This document shows, in pieces, positions 22,859 through 33,426 of a stretch of 64,000 bases of DNA (the stretch's first letter is position 1; every line of letters starts with the position of its first letter). The stretch comes from Neoceratodus forsteri. Taxonomy: Eukaryota > Chordata > Ceratodontiformes > Ceratodontidae. The position numbers and the translations under genes are program-made. The notes under the pieces were generated by a model. It did no database searches. It was not told the origin of the DNA and was given only the letters and a program-made list of their open reading frames with translations. Where the stretch lies: assembly GCA_016271365.2 (NCBI GenBank), contig CM057456.1, positions 1,394,399,501 through 1,394,463,500 on the forward strand. The letters are read 5' to 3'.

Positions 22859-23640
22859 CATGAAGATAGTGGCACCCTCCCACACTGAAGCTTTCCATTC
22901 CCTATAGCTAGTTTTTGAGGCTCTGCAGAAATTGCAACAATGTTGAATGTTATGACTAGCAAGCATCAGAACTGCAGGAGAGATTCAGGGACAGGGGGTA
23001 TGACAAGAAACTGCTAACCAATTCTAAATTGAAAGTGAGATCCTTAGAGAGAATGAACCTGTTGCTGGACAAGAGATGGTTACTTACTGCAAATAATAAC
23101 TTTGGACCAGTAACACTTGTCACTGAAATATATATATATATAGGAAAGGTAACATAATATACCAGAACTGGCCCATCCTACAGAGTGACTGTCAAGTGAG
23201 GTCAGCAGTAGGTCCCAAACCACTTGTAACCTTTAGTAGAGCCAGTAACCTTAAAGGCAGATTGGTGCATAGTAGGAGTGAGGCACCACAGACCCAAACT
23301 AGACATCAGAACTGGTTTCCAACAAGGCCTAAAGGCTTTTTCAAGTGTCCAAGATGCAATTTATGCACGTATGCTGTCACAGCTAATAACATTCACCCAT
23401 CCAGAAGACAGTAATATTAATATGGAAATTTGGGAGTATTTTACCTGTTACACAACATTTGCGGTTTATACACTTTAGTACACTTGTAAAAAAAGTGCAT
23501 CTGGGAGGACAATTCAGAATCTTAAGACAAGAATTCTAGAACATATTTGTTCTATTTGCAGCAAGAGATTGGATACCCCTGTGGGGTGTCATGTCCACGA
23601 AATGCATACCTCAGATCCTGAGGGGATCTGATTCATAGGG
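22859..23640 (+). pseudogene. Penelope C-terminal GIY-YIG endonuclease, broken
   Basis: Starts with the HEDSG part of the post-RT motif. Later LKGRLVHSRSEAP and RPKGFFKCPRCNLC (about 23250-23370) match the linker with Cys residues that precedes the endonuclease. Then WEYFTCYTTFAVYTL and TRILEHICSICSKRLDTPVG (about 23435-23590) match the GIY-YIG domain, here degenerate. The enzyme would cut target DNA. Stops interrupt it. 23641-24016 has no recognised coding feature. Confidence 0.75.
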
Positions 23641-24016
23641 CTGGAATGGGTACCTCTACTGACAAATAGGGGAGACGTACTAAACTCTCTCCTTAGAAAG
23701 CAGAGTAAATGGATTTTTAAACTTAAGAGGCATAAATCCCCAAGGATTAAATGACCAATGGGACCTGAAGCCATTTCTGTAAACTTTGATATGATTTGGT
23801 ACCTACAATCTGATATCACCTACTCGTAAGGGAATCACTGAGTCTTTCAACCACAACAGGTCCCCCTCCCAGTGTGGCTTTCTGTATATTTAAATGCAGC
23901 TAATGAATTGATGAAGATTTTGATTCTTGCTTAGTAAAATTGAATATTGTGTATGAAGTTTATACTTGAAACTAATTTGGTTTATCCTCTACTCTTTCTC
24001 AGATTCTGGGGGGGGG

Positions 24017-25344
24017 GTCACAAACTCACTCAGCTGGTCAACCCTCTACTCCCAAAGTGCCAACCTCTGAGCGTATGATTTGTGTACAGTGTTAACAGAT
24101 AAGGTAACCCTCTTGTCTCTTTTGTGGGTTCAAGTCACCGTAGTCTCAAGCTCTGGAAGGATTCAAACTGATAACCTCTTGTTAGCATACCCAATTATCA
24201 GGCTTAGATAATTCTGTCTTCAGGGGGCCATATATCTTTGCCTACGGGCACCCAACCAGGTTTTTCAAATGAACCCTTAGAACTCTATGCAAGACTTTAG
24301 AGAATTCTGTCCATTTCCCAGTTTGGTATACAATAAGCCCATACACCGTGTTCTTATAACCTTTAAAAGCTCCACTTAAAATACAAAGAAATGTCAAGGC
24401 ACTCCATGCAGTTTCATTTGTAAAAATTTATCTTTACTTTAAAAATATCAAAACAGAACAATAATTACAGAATAAATATATATATCCCAACACATACAGT
24501 CTTAAAACAAATGGGTAAAAGTTCAGTTCCTACAATACATACATTTCAGACTGGTATAATCTAATGCTTACCATCTTTCAGTGCTTAGAGGGTCTCTCTT
24601 CTCTCAGTCAGTAAATATTGTCTTGTGCATCTCTAAGGCTTGCTCAGTTGGATAAAAGAGTTCTGAGCCGGCCTCCTCTCTGAGATCATTAAACTCCGCC
24701 TTGGTGTATTAAAAGTTGTATGTTACCACACAGGATGTCCTAGCAAGATTTAAAACAAAATGATAAGTGACATACTCAATTTCCTCTCCTCAGGGTAACT
24801 TGTCAGGACTGTTTTTTGCTCTGCTATACATACATCTCAAGTTTCTTTGATCTAAGTCACTGTATTTGAAGCAAAAGTGTATTTGCCTCTTTAATCCCAT
24901 CTGGACCTTCGAATCTAAACCTTAGGTCTCTCTGATGTAATTCAAGGGTTCCCCGGGAAATGTATATTGGACCTTCCAAATTCGTCTGGGTCCTCCCTGG
25001 TTCAGACATCAACTTCTCTTCAATGTCCATTCTGGCTTCCCTCGACACCCCTCCCTCCCAAGTTCTTCCTGAGAACTATTGTAAGTCAAAGGATTTTCCC
25101 TGAGGGAATTATGAATGGCTAATCTTATTTCCTGGGATGAAAGCAAATTGACAAGGTAATTGCACCCCAGATCTCTGCAGTTTAAAATACCTCCCGTCCT
25201 TTGAACTTATCCCTTGGGGGTTTTGATGTGTCGGGTCAGCAAAACTGTGTTTCCTCAAACTGACCTTCCCATCACATATTTTATATGTAATAAAAAAAAA
25301 AATGAATACAGCACTCGAGCACTAAAAGCTGGCTGTCTACGCCA
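24017..25344 (-). repeat. Gypsy 3' LTR
   Basis: On the minus strand it begins TGGCGTAGACAGCCAGC at 25344 and ends GAGTTTGTGAC near 24017. It aligns throughout with the split right copy (for example AAGCTCCACTTAAAAT at 24367 and 42605). The A-rich tract near 25290-25300 is shared with the other copy. Confidence 0.85.
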
Positions 25345-25358
25345 CACTCCTCTCCACC
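25345..25358 (-). promoter_or_regulatory. Gypsy polypurine tract
   Basis: The minus strand reads GGTGGAGAGGAGTG directly before the LTR start TGGCG, as needed to prime plus-strand DNA synthesis. Confidence 0.6.
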
Positions 25359-25412
25359 TAGACTGAATTTGGGGGATCCATCCCCTACATGGGATGAGCT
25401 TCCCAAATCAGT

Positions 25413-25895
25413 TCACTCCTCATAGACCCTAGACTGTCCATCTGAGTTCTTATTCTTGACTCCGGCCCTATGTACGATTTTCAGATCATACCCTTGTAAA
25501 GCAAGACTCCATCTGAGCAGTCTGCCATTGTTTTTCCCCATCTGTGTCAACCAAACCAGGGGGTTGTGGTCAGTCTGCACTGCAAAAGGCTGCCCATACA
25601 AGTATGGCTCTAATTTCTTCAGGGTCCACACTATGGCAAGACACTCCTTTTCCAACGTGGAATATGCTTGCTCCCTGGAAATAAGCTTCCTGCTCAGGTA
25701 CACAACTGAGTGGTCTGTCCCTTGGCTAGACGTCTGGCTTAGTACTGCCCCAATACCCATGTTTGAGGCATCCGTCTGAACTATAAAGGTTTTGCTATAG
25801 TCCGGACTTGTCAGAACAGGAGCACTGCACAGTGCCTCCTTCAGTTTGGTAAAGGCTTCCTCACAGGCTGGACACCAGGTAATTTTCATGGGCAT
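25413..25895 (-). pseudogene. Gypsy RNase H domain
   Basis: A 160-residue open frame. CPACEEAFTKLKEALCSAPV joins the RT connection. FIVQTDASNMGIGAVLSQ carries the first Asp, YSTLEKECLAIVWTLKKLEP the Glu, and FAVQTDHNPLVWL the second Asp. The C-terminal GVKNKNSDGQSR has lost the usual NxxADxLSR Asp. It would degrade RNA in the RNA-DNA hybrid. It lies at the 3' end of pol, and no integrase follows, unlike standard Gypsy elements. Confidence 0.85.
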
Positions 25896-26149
25896 CCGTT
25901 TCTTTGTCAGGTCTGATAGGGGAGCAGCCAGGGCACTGTAATTTGGTAAAAATTTTCGATAGTACCCTGCTGTCCCGAGAAAACTCTTGACCTGCTTCTG
26001 AGTTTCTGGTCTGGGCCATGCCTATATTACCTCTATTTTTATCTGGTTAGGACGGAGCTGTCCACGGCCTACCACATGCCCGAGGTATGCCATGTCTCCC
26101 ATGGCCACCTGGCACTTCTCGGCTTTGACAGTGAGCCTGGCCGTCTGTA

Positions 26150-27023
26150 TTCTGCCTAGCATTCCCTAAGGTGTGACAGGTGTTCCTCCCAGCTGGGACT
26201 GAAGATGGCAGTGTCATACGAGTACGCCACGGCGTACTCCTCAGTACCATTTAACACCTGGTTCACCAACTTTTGGAAACTGGCTGGAGCGTTCTTCATT
26301 CCGGAAGGCATTACTTTGAACTCAGATAAGCCTATTGGAGTGATGAAGGCTGACCTCTCCCTAGCTCTGTCCGTCAACTATACCTGCCAATATCCCTTTG
26401 TCAGGTCAATGGTCGTAAGGTAGGTCGCCCCCCAACTTGTCCAGGAGTTCATCTGTCCGGGGCATCGGGTGAGCGTCTGACTTCGTGACTGCTTTCAGTC
26501 CACGATAGTCTACACAGAAATGAGTCGAGCCATCTGGCTTGGGTACAAGGACTACGGGTGAGGCCCAGGGACTGTGGGATCTCTGGATTACCCTTAAATC
26601 TAGCATCTTCTCCACTTCCCTCCTAATGTCCTCTTGGACAGCCTCCGACACCCGATATGCTATTCGCCGTATGGGCATCTGCGTCCCTGTCTCCACATCG
26701 TGTGTTGCTAAGGGGGTTAGTCTAGGCTTGATGCTAAACAAGGGGGCAAAGTCTGCTAAAACCTCCCTCACTTTCTGGATGTGGCCCGGGGTCAGCTGGG
26801 AAGACAATTTTACTGCCTCCACAGAGGACTCCCACTTACTCTCTTCTAGCAAGTCCAGAAGGGGATCTCCTTCGTCCGTCCCCTCCCCATGACTGCACAC
26901 TGTGAACACCATGTTAGCCCTATTTGCATATGGCTTCATCATGTTGACATGGTACATCCTTTCTGTCTGTCTACAGTCTGGTAAATCCACAGTGTAGTTT
27001 ACGTCATTTACCATCCTAACCAC
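26150..27023 (-). pseudogene. Gypsy reverse transcriptase, catalytic site lost
   Basis: The frame 27023-26406 has MPIRRIAYRVSEAVQEDIRR, SHSPWASPVVLVPKPDGSTH, and FCVDYRGLKAVTKSDAHPMP. After a frame change near 26420 the frame 26377-26156 has SEFKVMPSGMKNAPASFQKL and then AVAYSYDTAIF where Y-x-DD is expected, so the catalytic Asp pair is broken. The N-terminal part (RMYHVNMMKPY) is the integrase-to-RT linker typical of Gypsy. Confidence 0.85.
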
Positions 27024-27038
27024 TTTGTACGGTCCTGC

Positions 27039-28178
27039 TCACTCAGCTTGCAGCTTGTCCTTCCGGACCAGAATAAGGACCATGACTTCCTGACCCACCA
27101 TGTACGAGCGAGCTTTGGCTCTGCGGTTGTACCATACTTTTTGTTTCTGTTGGGCAGCTGCCAGGTTGCTTTGGGCTGTTCCCGTAAGCTCCTTCAGCCT
27201 TTCCCTAAACCTAAGGACATAATCCACAATGGGAGTTCTCTGGGTAGCGTGCTTGCCTTCCCAGTCCTCCCGGATCAAGTCTAGGGGCCCACGTACCCGG
27301 CGTCCATACAAGAGTTTGAAGGGGGAAAATCCTGTCGACTCTTGGAGCACCTCCCTGTATGTGAACAACAGATGGGGAAGGTATTTCTCCCAGTCCCTCC
27401 CATGCTGTTCAGCAAACGCCCAGAGCATTGAATTTAGGGTACCATTGAAGCATTTCACAGGCCCATTGGCTTGTGGGTGATAAAGTGTCATGCATCTATG
27501 CACCACCCCACACTTCTTCCATAGAGATTTCATTAGGTCAGACATGAAGGAACCCCCTTGATTAGTGATTACCTCCTGTGGAAACCCAACATGGGAGAAA
27601 ATCCCAAGGGAGGCATGTGCCACTTTGTCCGTCCTTAGTGAGGGTAGGGCGACTGCCTCTGGGTACTGGGTGGCATAATCCACCACAGTCACGATGAATC
27701 TCTTCCCTGAGGTGCTGGGGGTATTTAAAGACCCCACAATATCCATTCCCACCCTCTGGAATGGCTTCTCCACTATGGGCAAGGGGATCAGGGCGCCTTG
27801 GGTTTTCTGGCCCACCTTCGCTATTTCTTGGCACAGATGACAAGGCCTGCAATACTCCTTCACCTGCTGGGCAAAGTTAGGCCAATAGCAATTCTGGGCC
27901 AACCGCTGCATAGTGTGCGCAATTCCCAGATGACCAGACAAGGGAATATCATGGGCAACCTTGAGCAACTGCTCACAATATCCCTGGGGAACGACAAGCT
28001 GCCTGCCTAGCATCCCTCCCTCTGTCTGTACTGCCTGTGTATACCTAAGTCCATTTTCCCAATAAACCCTATGTCTGCTGTCACCTCCCTGTGCACCGTC
28101 CGAGTCTGCCCAAGCCCTCAGCTTCTCTAAACTAGGGTCACTTCTCTGAGCAGCTGCGAACCCCTCACACCTTCCCAA
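27039..28178 (-). pseudogene. Gypsy integrase, located upstream of RT
   Basis: A long 379-residue frame. Zinc-binding region: HDIPLSGHLGIAHTMQRL with CRPCHLCQ. Catalytic core: FQRVGMDIVGSL keeps the first Asp. The second is Asn in EVITNQGGSFMSDL, and the Glu is Lys in ANGPVKCFNGTLNSMLW. The GPY-like tail includes FSPFKLLYGRRVRGPLDLIR. So it is nearly full-length but has lost two of the three catalytic residues. Its place between protease and RT is the Ty1/copia-like order of Gmr1 elements. Confidence 0.9.
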
Positions 28179-28252
28179 GGCATGGGATAGGTGCCCCTTC
28201 AGTCGCTAAACTAGGGTCCCTAGCACTAGCGTCAGGGCCCTCAGGATCACTG

Positions 28253-29008
28253 TCAATCCGTACCCCCTGACAAGGGGATTACCCCTCCCTCTTTGGAGTA
28301 ACCCTCTGTAGCTGGGTGGTTACTTGCTACTAGGGAAATTTCTACCCCCTTTTTATCAGTCTCCCCCTCTGGAGACACAGGCTGGGGAACCAGCCTCTCA
28401 TTCTCTTCCCCAGTGGCTTCTGGGGGGCTCAGGGAACTACAATTTTCCCTTGACGCTTGGCTACGGGTAACTGCACATACCACCCCCTGCTGGAGATTGT
28501 TACCCAAGATCACATCCACTGCTAATGTGTTAGCTACAGCCACCTGTTGCACAGTTCCCCCTGTTTCACCCCAGTCCAGGAGAACACTGGCCAGGGGCAG
28601 TGTTTTCTCTACACCCACAAAGTCCTGTATAGTCACGTATTTATTGGGTATAAGCTGACCGGGCTGTACCAGATCCCCTTTTACCAATGTCAAGGATGCC
28701 CCTGTGTCCCTTAACCCCTGTGTCTGTACGCTTTTTACCATGACTGGGTGCATGTGTTCCCTCATGTTCACTGGCATGCTTCCAGGGACACACAAACAAC
28801 CCACTTCCTTTCTGGTACTACTTTGCGTATTATTGCTTGCCCTTCTTGGACACTGTCTGGCAATTTGCCCAGTTTCTTTACATAACCAACAAACATTTCT
28901 TACTTCAGATAAATCTTTTCTTTGAAACCTGGGGCTGACTGGTTTCGGTGGAGGCAGTGAGGGTTTTAGCTGCCCTGAAGGCCCGCTTTTCCCTTTCTGC
29001 ACTGCCAC
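28253..29008 (-). pseudogene. Gypsy zinc knuckle and aspartic protease
   Basis: The frame (251 residues) has a CCHC-type knuckle NVCWLCKETGQIARQCPRRA near residues 38-57, then the protease active site LRDTGASLTLVKGDLVQ near residues 97-113 and an ADVILGN-like flap region (VDVILGNNLQQGVV). The knuckle would bind RNA and the protease would mature Gag-Pol. It lies between gag and integrase with short gaps. Confidence 0.8.
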
Positions 29009-29041
29009 ACTTGCCCCATTTGCTCTCAGAGCAGGTCTGCT

Positions 29042-30070
29042 CTAGGCATAGCAGTCCGAGAGTTCAGCAGCCTCTTGCATTGTTTTTGGATCTCGGTCCT
29101 CTAGCCAGGTTTTTAACTGTGCTGGGCATGCCCAATAAAACTGTTCTATTAAAATCACATTTTCAGTTTTATCAACAGTGTTTGCCTCAGTTCCTTCCCA
29201 CCAGCATTTTAAAAACTGATGTTGTTTCGTGGCTAGCTCCTCATAGCTCATATTAGGGCTTCTCCTGAGCTTACGGAATTTAGCTCTGTATGATTCAACA
29301 GTTAATTTAAACTTTTTTAGTAGTGCAGCTTTTAACTTGCTGTAATCATCACTGTCTTTATTGTCCATTTTACCGAATGCATCCTGAGCTTTTCTGGTAA
29401 GTAGCGGGGATAGCTGGAAGCTCCAGGACTTTCTAGGAATTTTAGCCTGAATACAAACTTTTTCAAAAGAATTTAAAAAGGCATCCATATCCTCCCCGTC
29501 CTTAAACTCAGCTATTAATTTGGAGTTCAATTTGTAACCCAGTCCTGCAGTCCCAGTTAAACCCAAGCCACTTACCTGCCCTACCCTAGTGCCGCTGGTT
29601 GGAGTCGTAGCTTCTCCAGTTCGTGTTGCCACCGGTGCTCCTCTCTCCTCTCCTCTGCAGCTCTGCATTCTCGCTCTCTCTTCTCCTCTGCCTCTCACTG
29701 GCGCTCACATTCCTCACGGTCTGCCTCCCTCTGTCACTCTGCCTCCAGTTCCATCCTGCGCAACTCAGTTTGCAACTTGAGCACCTCTGGATTCAGGATA
29801 CTGGTGACCTTCCCCTGCTGCTGTGGCCCTTCACTAACAGTGGCCCTGCTGTCTGCCTCATCGGCTCGGGACACCTCACTGGCCTCTAGTTCTGCCACAC
29901 TCGAGGTCTGGTCCCTTTCAGTCATGGTTGGTGACTTGCTGCACTGGGTATCTGCTACTGTCAGGGCCTCTGAGGTTCTGCTTACTGGCTTTCACCCCAA
30001 ATGCGACTCCCCTGTCCCCGCACAACTGCTTTAAGAAATCTACAGTGCGCTTGCTGTAGTCGGAAGCCAT
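29042..30070 (-). pseudogene. Gmr1-type gag with SCAN-like capsid
   Basis: Starts MASDYSKRTVDFLKQLCGDR at 30070, an N-terminal helix as in Gmr1-like gags, then Glu/Arg-rich sequence with frame breaks near 29915 and 29735. The long frame 29698-29042 has LIAEFKDGEDMDAFLNSFEK, then KLTVESYRAKFRKLRRSPNM, then VILIEQFYWACPAQLKTWLE with RDPKTMQEAAELSD. The last part follows the pattern of the SCAN domain of vertebrate zinc-finger proteins (LLVLEQFL...LPxxLQxWV...P...EEA). The SCAN domain is known to have come from a Gmr1-like gag. Gag would assemble the particle. Confidence 0.85.
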
Positions 30071-30286
30071 TTTCTTCTTCTCTCACTACTAATACTACAC
30101 TGATTGACACTTCAGAAAAAAAAATGTGTGGAAACTTAACTGTAAGTCAAGGGATATGGTTCTGTTTCCTTTTGAAATAAAACACTGCCTTTCTTTTGTT
30201 CCAAGTGAGCTAAACGGTTTCAAGCTAACACACTGAACAATGAAGCTTATACCACCAAACTTTTATGCTACCGCTGCCAACCAGTC

Positions 30287-30605
30287 TGTCACAAACTCGC
30301 TCAACTGGTCAACCCTCTACTTCCAAAGTGCCACCTCTGAGCGTATGATTTGTGTACAGTGTAACAGACAAGGTAACCCTCTTGTCTGTTTGGTGGATTC
30401 AAGTCACCTTAGTGTCAAGCTCTGGAAGGATTCAAACTGATAACCTCTTGTTAGCGTACACAGTTAGCAAGCTCAGATAATTCTGTCTTCGGGGGGCCAG
30501 ATATCTTTGCCTACAGGCACCCAACCAGGTCTTTCAAATGAACCCTTAGAAGTCTACGCAAGACTTTAGAGAACTCTGTCCATTTCCCAGTTTGGTATAC
30601 AATAA
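30287..30605 (-). repeat. Gypsy 5' LTR, inner segment
   Basis: Starts TGTCACAAACTCGCTCAACT on plus, matching the outer end of the 3' LTR. It is interrupted at 30605 by a MITE, resumes at 30913-30950, and is split again by an L2 until about 42601. Confidence 0.85.
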
Positions 30606-30912
30606 CATACCTCTCAAGTGTCCCTGATTTTCAGGAACATCCCTGATTTTGCATCAAAATTTTACTCTGTCCCTCCTAAAATTTGTGTTTTTGTGGCTAA
30701 ACAATGGGGACTGTAAGCACAAAACAATGTCAAGCATTACAGTTACAGACTTGTTCTTCTTTAGAAAATGCATTTTGCACTAAGCCCCATATTCTATCAG
30801 CTTTCTGGGTGGATATCTCTAATTTTGAAGATGTGTCCCTGATTTTGGTCCTTTGTCCCTGATTTTTTTAAGGCTTGTCCCTGATTCATGAGGCAGGAGG
30901 TTGAGAGGTATG
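30606..30912. mobile_element. hAT-like MITE with 8-base duplication
   Basis: The 8-base duplication TACAATAA (30598-30605 and 30913-30920) is exact, and the other LTR shows the uninterrupted site. The ends CATACCTCTCAA and TTGAGAGGTATG are perfect 12-base inverted repeats. Inside, TCCCTGATTTT recurs about six times. An 8-base duplication is typical of hAT transposons. There is no coding capacity. Confidence 0.9.
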
Positions 30913-30950
30913 TACAATAAGCCCGTACACAGTGTTCTTATAACCTTTAA

Positions 30951-32354
30951 ATTCAATTCAATTTAATTTATATAGCGCCTTTCAGATCCAAGGCGCTGTA
31001 CAGAAACATTAAAAAATAGTAAAATCCAAACATTTAAAAGTCAACCGCGACTAACTAGAATATGCTAAATCAAATAGATATGTTTTCAAGACAACCTTAA
31101 AACTATAGACGGTTGGACATTCTGTCAACCAACAAGGTAGAGAATTCCACAGGGTTGGTGCTGAAAAAGCAAAGGCACGAGATCCTGATGACTTTAATCG
31201 AACCCTGGGAATCTCCAGCAATCCCTCGTTGGCAGGACGGAGGGGGCAATAGGGAATCAGGAGATCTTTCAGGTAACTGGGTCCCTGATCATGTAGAGCT
31301 TTAAAGGTTAGTAAACCAACCTTAAAGGTGATCCGCCACCAATCAGGCAGCTAGTGCAGTTCGCGGAGCACGGGCGTCATATGACTGGTTCTAGAAGTCC
31401 CAGTCAAAAGCCTGGCTGCCGCGTTCTGCACCAGCTGAAGGCGGTGGATATCAACCCCTGTTAGCCTTAGATAGAGGGAGTTGCAGTAGTCCAGATGAGT
31501 AGTGACAGAGGCGTGGACCAATATTGGAAGATCCCCTGGAGGAACCAGATGTTTCACCCGGCGATATTCCTCAGATGGTAAAAAGAGGATTTGACAACAG
31601 CTGACACCTGAGATTTCAGGGTCAGACCATCATCAAAAATAACGCCCAGATTTCGCACCTGTTCAGAGGTAAGGAGCGGTACACCACCAAGTAATAAACC
31701 TGATGGTTGTCCAGCTCCCACACCCACCCTCGGACGACCTGGATCCACAACCAGTACCTCAGTCTTATCCGGATTGAGTCTCAACCAGCTCGAACTCATC
31801 CAAAGTCTGATCTCCGCAAGGCAATTATTAAGTACAGAGAGTGCATCACCCTGACCGGGGAGAAAGGACAGATGCAGCTGAGTATCATCTGCATAGCAGT
31901 GAAAACCCAGACTGTATCGCCTGATGATTTCTCCCAATGGCAGCATATACACTGCAAACAACATGGGAGCTAAAATGGAGCCCTGTGGTACCCCACAAGG
32001 CAGGAGTGGCCAGAGGAATAAATTCCGTGACAACTCTCTGAGACCTGTCCATGAGGTAAGAACGAAACCATTTGAGGACTTTACCAGACAGCCCACAAAG
32101 ACCATGAGGCGCTCCAATAGCACTCCATGGTCTACAGTGTCAAATGCAGCAGAGAGGTCAAGAAGGACCAGAATGGTACATGCCTTTCGATCTCTAGCCA
32201 TAAGGAGGTCGCTCAATACCCAGACAAGGGCAGTCTCTGTACTATGCCTTTTCCTGAAGCCAGACTGGAGAGTATCATAGACATTGTGAGTTATAAGATG
32301 TTCATCCAATTGCAACGCAACTGCCTTTTCAATAACCTTACCAACAAATGGCAG
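30951..32354 (-). pseudogene. L2 LINE, 3' part with RT (minus strand)
   Basis: On the minus strand, LPFVGKVIEKAVALQLDEHL continues from the segment at 42056. It is followed by LQSGFRKRHSTETALVWVLS, LVLLDLSAAFDTVDHGVLLE (catalytic Asp), CGVPQGSILAPMLFAVYMLP, GFHCYADDTQLHLSF (intact YADD), LRLNPDKTEVLVV, NLGVIFDDGLTLKSQVSAVV and KSSFYHLRNIA. The 3' end has GGCGCTATATAAATTAAATT and a TTGAA-type tail. This RT is one of the best preserved in the window. The 5' LTR of a Gypsy element was its target; the ERV then split it. Confidence 0.9.
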
Positions 32355-33050
32355 TGTAATGGGGGGCAAAGAAGTTTGTCCCCCATATTGCAGCCTAACC
32401 TTATTTTGGTCTGAAAACATTCTGTGCATGTATAACAAATGCTGGCCTATAGAGCTAGGTTATGTAAAAGCTTATAAAGCCATGAGAAGAGCTAAGCCAC
32501 AACTGCAATATTAATGTGCCTTTTAACATTGTAATTTTGCAGATGTAGCATAGCACATATTTGACCTACGTGATTGCAAGCAGGGATACAGGACAGTGTC
32601 CAAAATTCCCTTTTAATTAATTTTAGTGTTTGTCTGCATATGAATAGTCCAAAATGCTTGTTAGCACATTCTTAAGTTAACGCTTATCTTTTCCTCCTGG
32701 GCTTTGGTGACTGGTAGTAGCAGTTGTTGCTAGCCGTAGGTAGTAATGGAATGTACACGATCTGTATTCTTGCTGACCAAGGGTGAGATCATACACATAC
32801 CAAGAAAAAGTACCTTATAAGTTGGTGTTTGTGTTGTTTTAAACCAATCATAAAAAATTCTAAAAATAGACACACTGCTTTTACTATATAAGTAAGCTTG
32901 TAGATCCTGTTATTTTGAAGAATGTACCACTTGTAATTTCTCGCTGTGATTATCATTATAATCATTAAATTCTTCCGCCATCAGCCTCGTCTCCTTTCTA
33001 AGTATTTGTAATTGATAATTTACTAACTATAGTTTTTTCACAACGTTACA
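32355..33050 (+). repeat. ERV 5' LTR
   Basis: TATATAAG at 32885-32892 is a plausible TATA box and ATTAAA at 32964-32969 a plausible polyadenylation signal, giving a short R region between them. The 5' LTR lacks a duplicated CTTATTAC and a TTTCCGTT insertion present in the 3' LTR. Confidence 0.9.
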
Positions 33051-33052
33051 AT

Positions 33053-33072
33053 TGGTGCCTTAAGACTCGGAT
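33053..33072 (+). promoter_or_regulatory. ERV primer binding site, tRNA-His-like
   Basis: TGGTGCCTTAAGACTCGGAT lies two bases after the LTR. It matches the complement of the tRNA-His 3' end except for a small insertion and changes in the middle. A His primer is used by some epsilon- and gammaretroviruses. An exact match is absent, so the primer call is tentative. Confidence 0.5.
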
Positions 33073-33426
33073 AGGTGGTGCTGCATGCTGAGGAGGCTGC
33101 CTAACTGCTGGTCGGTTGGGTTGCAAGCCCCATTGCAGGGTGATGACGCTCTGAGATGTGCTGCTGCTGGCTTAAAGCGAGAAGTAAAGGTACACACAGA
33201 CGGCCACAGCCACTTGACGATTAGGTGATGTATGCTTCTCAACTTACTTGAAATAAAAAGTAATACTTAACTCTGTAGGAACTCATGGGGCAGAGTTGGT
33301 AGGTGAAGGTACTGGGACTTGCAAGCCGGACCTCACAAGGGAGCCGTAAGACGTAGCCAAACAGGCAGGGACACCAGTGCACGGGTGAGCCCGGCTGTGA
33401 AGGCTAGGCAGGCAAATAAGATAAAA

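Larger units (their letters stand above)
19190..23990 (+). mobile_element. Penelope-like retroelement with GIY-YIG endonuclease
   Basis: A 5' non-coding region with a hammerhead-like relic is followed by RT pieces (19589-20958) and, after a 1.9 kb insertion, by the C-terminal linker and GIY-YIG endonuclease (22859-23640). Removing the insertion in thought places TAATNSILHEDSG across the join, the usual motif after the RT in this family. Edges are approximate. The right edge meets the Gypsy LTR at 24017. Confidence 0.85.

Noticed and set aside
29042..29698. SCAN-like frame as a host SCAN zinc-finger gene
   Set aside because: It is followed by protease, integrase and RT on the same strand and flanked by LTRs, so it is retrotransposon gag.
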